Shown here: positions 25,086 through 33,184 of the stretch, in pieces
Layout: the number at the start of each line of letters is the position of its first letter
Position numbering within the stretch: position 1 is the first letter of the stretch
Origin: Gammaproteobacteria bacterium
GTDB lineage: Bacteria; Pseudomonadota; Gammaproteobacteria; Steroidobacterales; GCA-2729495
Assembly (NCBI GenBank): GCA_030066665.1
Contig: JASJBD010000006.1
Coordinates: 1-64,000 of the forward strand
Direction of reading: 5' to 3'
DNA length: 64,000 bases
Program-made: the position numbers and the translations under genes
The notes under the pieces: generated by a model
Databases searched by the model: none
The model's input: the letters and a program-made list of their open reading frames with translations, nothing else
Told to the model about the DNA's origin: nothing

Positions 25086-26840
25086 GTGAAACAGCAGATC
25101 GAGAAACTCCTCGCGGATGCCGTCGCGAGCCTGCCGGATGTGGCCGACCATCCGGAACTGCAATCGCTCCGGCCGGAACTCGAACGTGCGCGCGATGCAA
25201 AGCATGGTGACTACGCCAGCAATATCGCGATGCAGCTGGCGCGACCCCTGCGCCGGAAACCGCGCGACATTGCCAACGACATCATTGATCAGCTCGGCTC
25301 CTCAGAACTGCTGGCCGGGGTCGAAATTGCGGGCCCGGGATTCATCAATTTCCGGCTGGCCGACACCGCCTACAACAGCGAGCTGCGCGCGATTCTCCAG
25401 GCGGGCAAGACCTACGGTCATGGCGGTAGCGGCGCAGGCCATCGTCTGATTGTCGAATTCGTATCGGCGAACCCGACGGGTCCGCTGCATGTGGGGCACG
25501 GTCGTCATGCCGCCTATGGCGCCAGCGTTGCGAACCTGCTCAGCGCAGCCGGTTACGACGTGCACCGCGAGTACTACGTCAATGATGCCGGACGCCAGAT
25601 GGACATCCTGGCCGTCAGCCTGTGGCTGCGCATGTACGAGCTAAACGACACGCCGCTGGATTTTCCCGTGGGCGGCTACCAGGGCGACTACGTGCGTGAG
25701 ATCGCCTCGCAGGCACTCGCGGACGGGGCACGGGATCTGCTTCCCGATGGCGGTAACCTGCTCGACGACCTGCCGCCGGACAACCCTGCCGGCGCCGATG
25801 TCTACCTCGATGCATTGATTGCACGCGCGCGTGAACGGCTCGGTGACGAGGGGTTCGATCGCCTGTTGCGGATTGCCGCCGATGCGATTCTCGCTGACAT
25901 TAAGGATGACCTGGCCGAGTTCGGCGTGGTCTTCGACGAATGGTTTTCGGAACGAAGCCTGATGGATTCCGGTGCCATCGACCGTGCACTCGATCGCGTT
26001 CAAACCAATGGCCACACGTATTCCAAAGACGGCGCAATCTGGTTCCGCGCCACGGAATTCGGCGACGAAAAGGATCGCGTGGTGATCCGCGAAAACGGCC
26101 GCACGACGTATTTCGCGTCCGACATTGCCTATCACCTGCAGAAACGCGAGCGCGGCTTCGGCACGCTCGTAGACATCCTCGGCGCGGATCATCACGGCTA
26201 TGTTGCGCGCGTGCGTGCCGGACTGCAGGCTGTCGGCGAGTCGCCGGACTGCCTCGAAGTCGACCTGGTGCAGTTTGTGGTGCTCTATCGCGGCAAGGAC
26301 AAAGTGCAGATGTCGACGCGCTCCGGAGAATTCGAAACCCTGCGAAAGCTCCGCGACGAGGTCGGCGACGATGCGGCGCGCCTGTTTTTCGTCTCACGCT
26401 CCAATGACCAGCACCTCGATTTCGACCTGGAGCTGGCCAAGTCGCGCTCGAACGAAAATCCTGTCTACTACATCCAGTACGCGCATGCGCGGATTTGCAG
26501 CGTGTTGAGGGAACTCGAGGAACGCGGCTTGCAATGGGCACAGGAGCGCGGCAGCAACAATCTCGATCGGCTGTCTGAGACGCATGAAGTCGAGTTGCGG
26601 CAAATCCTGTGCCGATACCCGGAGATTCTGGCACTGGCCGCACGACAACGGGCACCGCAACATGTGGTGCATTACCTGCGGGAACTGGCGCAGGCCCTGC
26701 ATACGTATTACAACGCGCACCGGTTCATTGTCGATGACGATGAACTGCGCGACGCCCGCCTGTTGCTGGTTCTCGCCACGCGCCAGGTATTGCGGAACGG
26801 GCTCGACATGATTGGTGTGTCGGCGCCGGCATCAATGTAG
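25086..26840 (+). CDS. argS: Arginyl-tRNA synthetase
   Basis: Class I arginine--tRNA ligase, 584 residues, normal length. Seen: the N-terminal additional domain (residues 1-110) binding the tRNA D-loop, the HIGH signature as SANPTGPLHVGHGRHA, GADHHGYVARVRAGLQAVG, KDKVQMSTRSGEF (the KMSKS equivalent), and the anticodon-binding DALR domain ending in NGLDMIGVSAPASM. The start is GTG at 25086. A TACAAT -10-like box lies about 25 bases upstream (25056-25061) without a good -35. The order priA-argS-SPOR is conserved in many gammaproteobacteria. Confidence 0.96.
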   Translation: MKQQIEKLLADAVASLPDVADHPELQSLRPELERARDAKHGDYASNIAMQLARPLRRKPRDIANDIIDQLGSSELLAGVEIAGPGFINFRLADTAYNSELRAILQAGKTYGHGGSGAGHRLIVEFVSANPTGPLHVGHGRHAAYGASVANLLSAAGYDVHREYYVNDAGRQMDILAVSLWLRMYELNDTPLDFPVGGYQGDYVREIASQALADGARDLLPDGGNLLDDLPPDNPAGADVYLDALIARARERLGDEGFDRLLRIAADAILADIKDDLAEFGVVFDEWFSERSLMDSGAIDRALDRVQTNGHTYSKDGAIWFRATEFGDEKDRVVIRENGRTTYFASDIAYHLQKRERGFGTLVDILGADHHGYVARVRAGLQAVGESPDCLEVDLVQFVVLYRGKDKVQMSTRSGEFETLRKLRDEVGDDAARLFFVSRSNDQHLDFDLELAKSRSNENPVYYIQYAHARICSVLRELEERGLQWAQERGSNNLDRLSETHEVELRQILCRYPEILALAARQRAPQHVVHYLRELAQALHTYYNAHRFIVDDDELRDARLLLVLATRQVLRNGLDMIGVSAPASM

Positions 26841-26857
26841 GTCGCACCGCTGATCGC

Positions 26858-27442
26858 ATGGCCACCCGCCGCAGAAAGACCACACGCAAACGGAAGCGTC
26901 GCAGCCGCAGTCGCCAACAGGCTCTGCCCGGCTGGGTCTGGATGCTGTTCGGCCTGGCCGTGGGGCTCGCCGTAGCAGCCGCGATCTATGTCAACGATCG
27001 CACCCCGCGTCCGCCCGCGATGGACAGCCGTGCGGCGCCGGAGCCGCGGCAGGACCGGTCACCGGCATCGGCGGATTCCGCACCGGCGGACGAAGACAAG
27101 GGCATCCGTTTCGACTTCTACGACATGTTGCCCAAGTTCGAAGTCGTAATTCCGGAGGAAGACCTGGAGGCGCGCCCGGATGTCGCGCCGGCGCCGGTTG
27201 CAAAACCCGGTGCGTACGTCCTGCAGGCGGGATCTTTCTCGGCCTATGCCGATGCCGACCGCATGAAGGCGCGGCTGGCGCTGCTGGGCATCGTGTCCCG
27301 AATTCAAAAAGTCAGCGTGGATGACAAGACTTATCATCGGGTGCGCGTCGGCCCGGTGTCAGATCTCGATGAGCTCAACAACACCCGCCGGCAGCTGCGC
27401 GACGCCCAGATCGAGGTGATGGTGATTCGCGTTGCCGAATAA
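26858..27442 (+). CDS. SPOR domain cell-division protein (FtsN-like)
   Basis: A 194-residue bitopic inner-membrane protein. The N-terminus is a very basic cytoplasmic segment (Arg/Lys-rich, residues 1-22), a transmembrane helix spans about 25-46 (GWVWMLFGLAVGLAVAAAIYV), a Pro/Ala/Asp-rich linker follows, and a C-terminal SPOR domain begins near residue 120 (AYVLQAGSFSAYADADRMKARLALLG) and ends KTYHRVRVGPVSDLDELNNTRRQL. SPOR domains bind denuded peptidoglycan at the septum. Position after argS and layout fit an FtsN-like protein. hslV/hslU, which often follow, are absent; a CapA lipoprotein gene overlaps the 3' end instead. Confidence 0.85.
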   Translation: MATRRRKTTRKRKRRSRSRQQALPGWVWMLFGLAVGLAVAAAIYVNDRTPRPPAMDSRAAPEPRQDRSPASADSAPADEDKGIRFDFYDMLPKFEVVIPEEDLEARPDVAPAPVAKPGAYVLQAGSFSAYADADRMKARLALLGIVSRIQKVSVDDKTYHRVRVGPVSDLDELNNTRRQLRDAQIEVMVIRVAE

Positions 27443-28625
27443 CGCCGGCAATTTCGCTGCTGCGGCAGTGTTGTCAGGCCTGCTTGCAGGCTGCGCATCT
27501 GCACCGCCGCCGCCAACCGCACCAGCGGTCATCGAGCCGGAGCCCGTTGCACAACCGCCCGAACCGCCGCCCCCGACTGCCGAAGAACTCGCCCGGCAGC
27601 GACGCGCGCAGCTCGCGTGCAACAGGCTCACGGTCGCGGCGGTGGGCGACCTGATGCTTGGCACTGACTTCCCGCAGAACCGGCTACCGCCGGACGACGG
27701 CCGCGCGCAGCTCGCCGATGCGGCGCCGTACCTGCGCCGGGCCGATATCGTCTTCGGCAATGTCGAAGGCGTGTTGATGGACGGCGGAGAACCGGTGAAG
27801 GAGTGCAAGGACCCATCGGCCTGCTACCTGTTCCGCTCGCCGGCACGTTTCGCCCGGACGTTCGCCGACGCCGGCTTCACGGTGATGAGCCTGGCCAACA
27901 ATCATGCCCGGGACTTCGGCGAGGAGGGTCGCGACGCCAGTATGGCAGCCCTGGCCGCGGCTGGCATAAGACACTCGGGACGCGAAGGGGACGTGGCAAG
28001 CTGGTCTGTGGGTGATGTCCGCATTGCGCTGATCGCTTTCGCGCCGTTCAAGGAATCATGGCCCATGCTCGACGAAGTCATTCCGGCAGCCGTCGTAACG
28101 GACCTGGCGGCGAACCATGACATCGTCATTGTGTCATTTCACGGCGGTGCGGAAGGCGCGGGCGCGGAGCGCATTCCGTTCACGACCGAGACGTATTACG
28201 GCGAGAACCGCGGCAACGTCGTGCAGTTTGCGCGAACCCTGGTCGACGCGGGCGCCGACCTCGTTATCGGTCATGGTCCGCACGTGCCGCGCGCGATGGA
28301 GCTCTATGGCGAGCGGCTGGTCGCCTACAGCCTCGGCAATTTCGCGACTTGGTGGGGCATCAATATCCGCGGCGAGAAAGGTTACGCGCCCTTGTTGAGC
28401 GTGCGTCTGGACGGCAATGGCCGCCTCGTGTCGGGAGAAGTCGTGTCATTCCGACAGGGCCGGCCGGAAGGTCCGCGGCTGGATCGCGAGCAGCGCGCGA
28501 GCCGCATGATCCGGGAACTGACCGCGGCGGATTTCCCGAATACGCCGCTCCGCTTCGAAGACGCTCAGCGGTTCGCGCCGTCGCAAGTCACCGACACGGA
28601 TTGCACCGGCATCGACGCGTCATGA
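27432..28625 (+). CDS. CapA family (PGA_cap metallophosphatase-like) lipoprotein
   Basis: A 397-residue predicted lipoprotein. The TTG at 27432 is the only start that gives a signal peptide with the lipobox LLAGC (Cys at 22); it overlaps the SPOR gene by 11 bp. A Pro-rich linker (about residues 26-50) precedes a PGA_cap/CapA domain: LTVAAVGDLMLGTD with the metal-binding Asp, ADIVFGNVEGVL, VMSLANNHARDFGEEG, HDIVIVSFHGGAE and DLVIGHGPHVPRAMELYGERLVAYSLGNF. CapA proteins are linked to poly-gamma-glutamate capsule, but no capB/capC is nearby, so that role is not supported. The calcineurin-like fold suggests an envelope hydrolase. Its stop overlaps the next ATG. Confidence 0.8.
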   Translation: MPNNAGNFAAAAVLSGLLAGCASAPPPPTAPAVIEPEPVAQPPEPPPPTAEELARQRRAQLACNRLTVAAVGDLMLGTDFPQNRLPPDDGRAQLADAAPYLRRADIVFGNVEGVLMDGGEPVKECKDPSACYLFRSPARFARTFADAGFTVMSLANNHARDFGEEGRDASMAALAAAGIRHSGREGDVASWSVGDVRIALIAFAPFKESWPMLDEVIPAAVVTDLAANHDIVIVSFHGGAEGAGAERIPFTTETYYGENRGNVVQFARTLVDAGADLVIGHGPHVPRAMELYGERLVAYSLGNFATWWGINIRGEKGYAPLLSVRLDGNGRLVSGEVVSFRQGRPEGPRLDREQRASRMIRELTAADFPNTPLRFEDAQRFAPSQVTDTDCTGIDAS

Positions 28626-29674
28626 GGCCGCTGTTCGCACGTTTTCCAACACTCGCCGACCGGCTGCCATTCCTGTCACTGGCGACGCTGCCGACACCCG
28701 TCGATTCGGAACCCGCTTTCGCCGCGCAACTGGGTATCGCGGATCTGCTGATCAAGCGCGACGACCTGAGCGCATCGGTCTACGGCGGGAACAAAGTACG
28801 GAAACTGGAGCACCTGCTGGCCGACGCGCAGAACCACAGTGCGGATGCCGTGCTGACCTTCGGCGCCACCGGCTCGAATCACATTTTGGCAACGTCGATC
28901 TACGCCAGGCAGGTCGGACTGGACTGCTACGGTGTCATGGTGGAGCAACCGGCGTCGCCCAAAGTTGCCGCAACATTGCGTTACCACGCGCTGTTGGGCA
29001 CCCACCTGGCACTGACGGCCGGCATGAAGGGCATCGCGGACACGACGGCCGCCATAAAGGCCGCGCATCCGACCGGTGCCGGCAAGGTGTACGAAGTTCC
29101 ATGGGGTGGTTCGTCCTGGCTTGGCGTCACGGGATTTATCAACGCGGCGCTGGAACTTGCCAACCAGATCGCGGTACCGCCAGACCGAATCTACGTTGCG
29201 AACGGCACAATGGGAACCAGCGTCGGGCTCGCAATCGGCTGTCAGCTGCTCGGATGGCCAACGAAAATTGTTGGCGTTCGTGTCTCGCCTTTGAAAGCCA
29301 TTACGCCGCAATTCGGCGACCGCATGTTTACCGACACGGTTGCTGAATTGCACGCACTGGACCCCGATTTTCCGCTACTGGACGAACCGCAGGCGAATGT
29401 AAACCTGCGCGAGGGTTTTCTCGGCAAGGGGTACGCCGTTCCGACAGAGGCCACCCATGAAGCAGTCGCGATGGGCGCCGCGGAGCTCGGCATGCAGCTC
29501 GATACGACTTATACGGGCAAGGCCATGGCCGCGCTCATCAGCGACGCGCGCGCTGGCAAGCTGCGGGATCAGCGGGTCGTGTTCTGGCAGACCTACAACT
29601 CAAGGCCGTACCCGCCTGACCTTGACACCGTGAATTGCGACGCCTTGCCCGCAGAGTTTCAGCCTTTCGTCTAG
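28622..29674 (+). CDS. PLP-dependent D-cysteine desulfhydrase / ACC deaminase family
   Basis: A 350-residue fold-type II PLP enzyme. Seen: LPTPVDSEPAFAAQLG, LLIKRDDLSASVYGGNKVRKLEHLLADA with the PLP Lys in GGNKVRK, FGATGSNHILATSIYARQ, VANGTMGTSVGLAIG (phosphate-binding loop) and YTGKAMAALI. Members act on D-cysteine, 1-aminocyclopropane-1-carboxylate or related amino acids; sequence alone does not settle which, and the divergent length and C-terminus advise caution. The ATG at 28622 overlaps the CapA stop (ATGA), so it is co-transcribed with the SPOR/CapA genes. Confidence 0.83.
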   Translation: MRPLFARFPTLADRLPFLSLATLPTPVDSEPAFAAQLGIADLLIKRDDLSASVYGGNKVRKLEHLLADAQNHSADAVLTFGATGSNHILATSIYARQVGLDCYGVMVEQPASPKVAATLRYHALLGTHLALTAGMKGIADTTAAIKAAHPTGAGKVYEVPWGGSSWLGVTGFINAALELANQIAVPPDRIYVANGTMGTSVGLAIGCQLLGWPTKIVGVRVSPLKAITPQFGDRMFTDTVAELHALDPDFPLLDEPQANVNLREGFLGKGYAVPTEATHEAVAMGAAELGMQLDTTYTGKAMAALISDARAGKLRDQRVVFWQTYNSRPYPPDLDTVNCDALPAEFQPFV

Positions 29675-29780
29675 CTGTCGGTCTACCACCCAGCGGATGC
29701 GGGCGGGCGCGGCCGTTCACTGGGTCCGCGAGGCGTCTCAGACTGGACGGCGCCGGCAAACAAAGACTAGAGGGAACACC

Positions 29781-30335
29781 ATGAGCGTCGCCCATCCCTG
29801 GCTGGAGCAGGAACCCTGGCCCACGAAACAAATGCCGCTCGACATGCTGGAAAAGCGTATCGAGCGTGTGCTCACCATGACCAACATCGGCTACCTGGGC
29901 ACGACGATGAAGAACGGGCAGCCGATCGTCAGCCCACTCGAGTTCTATAACGATGGCTTCTCGGTGTATTTTTTTCCGCAACCCAACAGCCCGAAACTCA
30001 AGGCCATGCAGCGGGATCCGCGCGTGGCGCTGGCAATTGCCAACCCGATGGCCGGCTGGGCCTGTGTGATGGGTTGCCAGCTGTTCGGACCGGCGACCCT
30101 GCTTGATATCGGCACGCCCGAGTGGGAACACGGGATGAAGGTGTTCAAATGGCCCGGATCTTCCTTCGAACTCGGCCGCGAACTCGTCACGCCACCGCAG
30201 GGCCAGCTCGCGCGACTCGATCCGGAACGCATCGTTTACACGGAACACATGATGCGCAAGGAGGGTTACGCACCGCGTCAGATCTGGCGCAGAGGCAGCA
30301 CGGAAACGGAAGTAGTCCCCGGCGGCAACGTCTGA
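29781..30335 (+). CDS. Pyridoxamine 5'-phosphate oxidase (PNPOx)-like protein
   Basis: A 184-residue FMN-binding split-barrel protein: NIGYLGTTMKNGQPIVSPLEFYNDGFSVYFFPQPNSPKLKAMQRDPRVALAIANP is the typical PNPOx-like core, with the FMN phosphate contacts in the SPKLK region. The family includes many F420/FMN/heme-binding oxidoreductases, so the reaction is not assignable. The ATG at 29781 has AGAGGGA about 8 bases upstream; the open frame before it is not conserved in character. It is followed after 15 bp by an SDR gene, and they are probably co-transcribed. Confidence 0.75.
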   Translation: MSVAHPWLEQEPWPTKQMPLDMLEKRIERVLTMTNIGYLGTTMKNGQPIVSPLEFYNDGFSVYFFPQPNSPKLKAMQRDPRVALAIANPMAGWACVMGCQLFGPATLLDIGTPEWEHGMKVFKWPGSSFELGRELVTPPQGQLARLDPERIVYTEHMMRKEGYAPRQIWRRGSTETEVVPGGNV

Positions 30336-30350
30336 ATAGCCGCGCGAACG

Positions 30351-31058
30351 ATGGCGACAGTTCTGATTACGGGGGCCAATCGTGGCATTGGTCTCGAATT
30401 CGCCCGGCAGTACCTCGCGGATAACTGGCAGGTAGTAGCCTGCTGCCGCGATCCGGACCAGGCCGATGAATTGCGAGCACTGGCGGACGACGAGCATCGG
30501 TTACAAGTCGAGCGCGTGGATGTCACTGATCATGCGCAGATCGATGCACTAGCCGGGCGCTTCCGGGAACCGATCGATGTACTGCTGAATAATGCCGGCA
30601 TCATCGGTCCCATTCCGATTCCGGCGCATATCGGGAAACAGCATTTCGGCAGCCTCGACTACGACCTGTGGGAGCGCGTGCTGCGCACCAATACCTTCGG
30701 TCCGATCAAGATGGCCGAGGCATTTCTGCCGCAGGTCGAGGCCAGTGAGCAAAAGAAGATTGTCAGCCTGTCGAGCTCGCTCGGTTCGATCGCCGAGCGC
30801 GACACGCCCGCGTATGCCTACGCGACCAGCAAGACGGCGCTCAACAAGGCCATGACGTTACTGGCGGCAAGCCTGCGGGACCGGGACGTGATTGTCACCG
30901 TGGTCTGCCCCGGCTACGTGAAAACGAGGATGGATTTCGGCACGGCGAATGTCGAGATACCGGACAGCGTGGCCGGCCTGCGCCGCCTGATCGCAGGATT
31001 CACGCTCGCGGATAGCGGGACCTTCACCCGCTACAACGGTGAGCGCATCCCCTGGTAG
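30351..31058 (+). CDS. Short-chain dehydrogenase/reductase
   Basis: A 235-residue classical SDR of the Rossmann fold. Seen: the cofactor motif TGANRGIGLEFARQY, an Arg-Asp after beta-2 (CCRDPDQADEL), VDVTDHAQ, LLNNAGIIGPIP, the catalytic Ser (SLSSSLGSI), and YAYATSKTALN with Tyr and Lys. The close homologues are often called C-factor-like or sniffer-type. The substrate is unknown. It lies 15 bp after the PNPOx-like gene and ends 1 bp before the converging VPLPA-CTERM gene. Confidence 0.87.
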   Translation: MATVLITGANRGIGLEFARQYLADNWQVVACCRDPDQADELRALADDEHRLQVERVDVTDHAQIDALAGRFREPIDVLLNNAGIIGPIPIPAHIGKQHFGSLDYDLWERVLRTNTFGPIKMAEAFLPQVEASEQKKIVSLSSSLGSIAERDTPAYAYATSKTALNKAMTLLAASLRDRDVIVTVVCPGYVKTRMDFGTANVEIPDSVAGLRRLIAGFTLADSGTFTRYNGERIPW

Positions 31059-31059
31059 C

Positions 31060-31644
31060 TCAGACGCTGCGGCGACGGACCCAGGCCAACAGCCCCAGCG
31101 CCGAACCGAACATCCATGCCGCCGCCGGCACCGGCACAATCTGCACGCGATACTCCGCGGTCCGATCGTGACCCGCTATGGGTAAGTCGCCGGCGACCGT
31201 GATGTAGACCGACTGGATGTCGGCATGATTCAAGCCGGTCAGGTCGACGACGAAGAGCTGCAGCTCATCATCATTCGGCAGGCTCTGTACCGCTGACGTG
31301 TTCGTGTTTGTGCCATCAGAAACGGACACCGAAAAGTCCCAGGTGTTTTCATTGTGATTTGCGATCAGGATCGCAAAAGAATCATGGCCGCTCCAGTCGT
31401 AACCTAGTCCGGCCAGACCCACATTGGCGCTCTGCGGTCCGCTCACATCGAACAGCCAGGCAGTAGTGAATCCCGCACCCAGAGCGGATTCACTGGTCTT
31501 GAAAGTCATGGGGTCGCCGGTCGCGTCGAGCTGCGTGAACGCCTTGATTTCATCGGGGCTCAGCGTGACCGTCGTGGCCTGCAGCGGAAGAGAAAAAATT
31601 AATGCGACAAATCCGGCCAGTGCGGCAGTGCGTAAGTGCGTCAT
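31060..31644 (-). CDS. VPLPA-CTERM sorting domain-containing protein
   Basis: A 194-residue secreted protein with a Sec signal peptide (hydrophobic AALAGFVALIFSLPLQATT) and a C-terminal sorting tail: VPVPAAAWMFGSALGLLAWVRRR, that is, the VPxPA motif, a transmembrane helix and an Arg cluster. This tail is recognised by an exosortase in the inner membrane, with transfer to the envelope or extracellular polymer. The middle is beta-rich and acidic and matches no named domain. No exosortase gene is in the window. The ATG has AAGGAT 8 bases before it; a small CCCGTT/AACGGG hairpin lies in the leader, and a CRP-like palindrome is about 145 bp upstream. Confidence 0.82.
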   Translation of the reverse strand: MTHLRTAALAGFVALIFSLPLQATTVTLSPDEIKAFTQLDATGDPMTFKTSESALGAGFTTAWLFDVSGPQSANVGLAGLGYDWSGHDSFAILIANHNENTWDFSVSVSDGTNTNTSAVQSLPNDDELQLFVVDLTGLNHADIQSVYITVAGDLPIAGHDRTAEYRVQIVPVPAAAWMFGSALGLLAWVRRRSV

Positions 31645-31787
31645 CGATGATCCTTCCCTGGTCCCGTTGGAACGGGCCTTCCTTATTGTTTTTCTTCTGT
31701 CGACCGGCCAGACGCGCTGCGTCCGGCAATCGATGCGGGAAGCTTAGCAGGCGACCGGCCGCGCCTTTTCGTCCTTTGTCATAATCG

Positions 31788-31803
31788 CGTGACGCGCGTC
31801 ACG
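31788..31803. promoter_or_regulatory. CRP-like 16-bp palindrome
   Basis: CGTGACGCGCGTCACG is a perfect palindrome with the GTGA-N6-TCAC core of CRP/Clp/Vfr operators (only the outermost bases differ from the consensus). It lies 145 bp upstream of the VPLPA-CTERM start and 10 bp past the ntrX stop, so the VPLPA gene is the likelier target. No binding evidence is available. Confidence 0.4.
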
Positions 31804-31813
31804 TTTCGACTGC

Positions 31814-33184
31814 CTAATCGTCACCAACCTGGCGAAAATCCACGCCGAGTGAACGGAGCTTGCGGTACAGATGCGTGCGCTCCATGCCGACGCGTTTTGC
31901 GAGCTGCCCGACCTTGCCTTCGCTCAGCTTCAGCTGCTCCGTGAGGTAGGCACGTTCAAACGCTTCGCGTGCCTCACGCAGCGGCAGCGACAACAAATCC
32001 TGCTTGACCAGCGGTTCCTCGCCACCCGCTGCGGTCTCTCCCAGCGCGACTTCAAGCTCGGGCAGACCGATGGTCTCGGATCCGCCGGCACTCAGCATGC
32101 GGCGTACCAGGCGGCGCAACTCCTCGACGTTACCCGGCCACGGATAATTACGCAGGCGATTCTGCGCGGGCACACCAAAGCGACGATACGGCAGGCCTTC
32201 GGTCTCCACCAGCCGGTCAACCGACTGCCGCAACAGCTCGGAAATGTCTTCCGGGTAGTCTCTCAACGCGGGCACCTGCAATTCCGTGCGCTCGAGATGT
32301 GCCAGCAGATCGCTGCGCAGCCCGGCCGGCTGCGGATCACGACGCGCGTTGGGACTGATCGAGGCCAGAACGCGGCAATCGAGTGGCACCGGCGTCGCCT
32401 GCCCGACGGGCGTATACGAGTTCTGCTCCAGTACGCCGGCCAGCAAGCCCTGCGCCTCATGGCACAGATCCTGAAGGTCCCGGACGAACAACACCCCACC
32501 GCCGGCTCGCGCGAACAGCCCGGGCTCCGCACTATCGTCGTGCGACGTGCCCAACAACTGAGTTGCGGCGTTTTCGGCGGGTAACGAGGAAGCCACCAAC
32601 TTGATGAACGGCGCGTCACTGCGCGAACTCACGCCATGCACGTAGCGCGCCACGGTCTCGCGCCCCGAACCGGCCTCACCGACCAACAAAACCGGTACCG
32701 AGTAACCGGCAAGCTCACGGGCCTTTTCGCGCAGCTCACTGATTACGCGACTCTTGCCTAATGGGCCCTGCGAGTCCGGCAACAGGCTGTGCCGCGGTCC
32801 GGGGGTCGTGCCACCCGTCGTTTCCAGTGCGCGCTCCACCGTGCGCAATAGTTTCTGCAGCGACAGCGGTTTTTCGACGAAATCGGCCGCGCCGAGTCGC
32901 GTGGCCTCGACCGCGGTCTCTACCGTGCCGTGACCGGACATCACGACCACGGGACAGGCCGGCCGGCCATCGCGCGACCATTCGTTCAGCAGCGTAATCC
33001 CGTCGACATCCGGCATCCAGATGTCCAGCAGCACAAGATCCGGCGCGCCGGCACTCATGCTGCGCCTGGCTTCGGCACCGTCGGCAGCGGTTGTCACGCG
33101 ATAGCCCTCATCGGAAAGAATTTCGTCGATCAGGGTCCTGATATCAGCCTCGTCGTCGACGACGAGAATTTGCGGCGCATTCAT
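31814..33184 (-). CDS. ntrX: NtrX-like response regulator with degenerate AAA+ domain
   Basis: A 456-residue response regulator: receiver domain at 1-120 (ILVVDDEADI, phospho-acceptor Asp54 in VLLD, VVMSGHG, Lys105 in EKP), an NtrC-type AAA+ domain at about 140-365, and a Fis-type helix-turn-helix near 428-455 (SEGKVGQLAKRVGMERTHLYRKLRSLG). The AAA+ part is degenerate: the Walker A Lys is Arg (GEAGSGRET), the Walker B Asp-Glu is lost (LFVRDL), the GAFTGA loop that contacts sigma-54 is absent, and the sensor-II Arg is Glu (WPGNVEELRR). It should act as a DNA-binding regulator that does not hydrolyse ATP or need sigma-54. The ATG overlaps the ntrY stop. Confidence 0.85.
   Translation of the reverse strand: MNAPQILVVDDEADIRTLIDEILSDEGYRVTTAADGAEARRSMSAGAPDLVLLDIWMPDVDGITLLNEWSRDGRPACPVVVMSGHGTVETAVEATRLGAADFVEKPLSLQKLLRTVERALETTGGTTPGPRHSLLPDSQGPLGKSRVISELREKARELAGYSVPVLLVGEAGSGRETVARYVHGVSSRSDAPFIKLVASSLPAENAATQLLGTSHDDSAEPGLFARAGGGVLFVRDLQDLCHEAQGLLAGVLEQNSYTPVGQATPVPLDCRVLASISPNARRDPQPAGLRSDLLAHLERTELQVPALRDYPEDISELLRQSVDRLVETEGLPYRRFGVPAQNRLRNYPWPGNVEELRRLVRRMLSAGGSETIGLPELEVALGETAAGGEEPLVKQDLLSLPLREAREAFERAYLTEQLKLSEGKVGQLAKRVGMERTHLYRKLRSLGVDFRQVGDD

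Noticed and set aside
27432-28625. Capsule (poly-gamma-glutamate) synthesis locus
   Set aside because: Only the CapA-like domain is present; there are no capB or capC ligase genes in the region.
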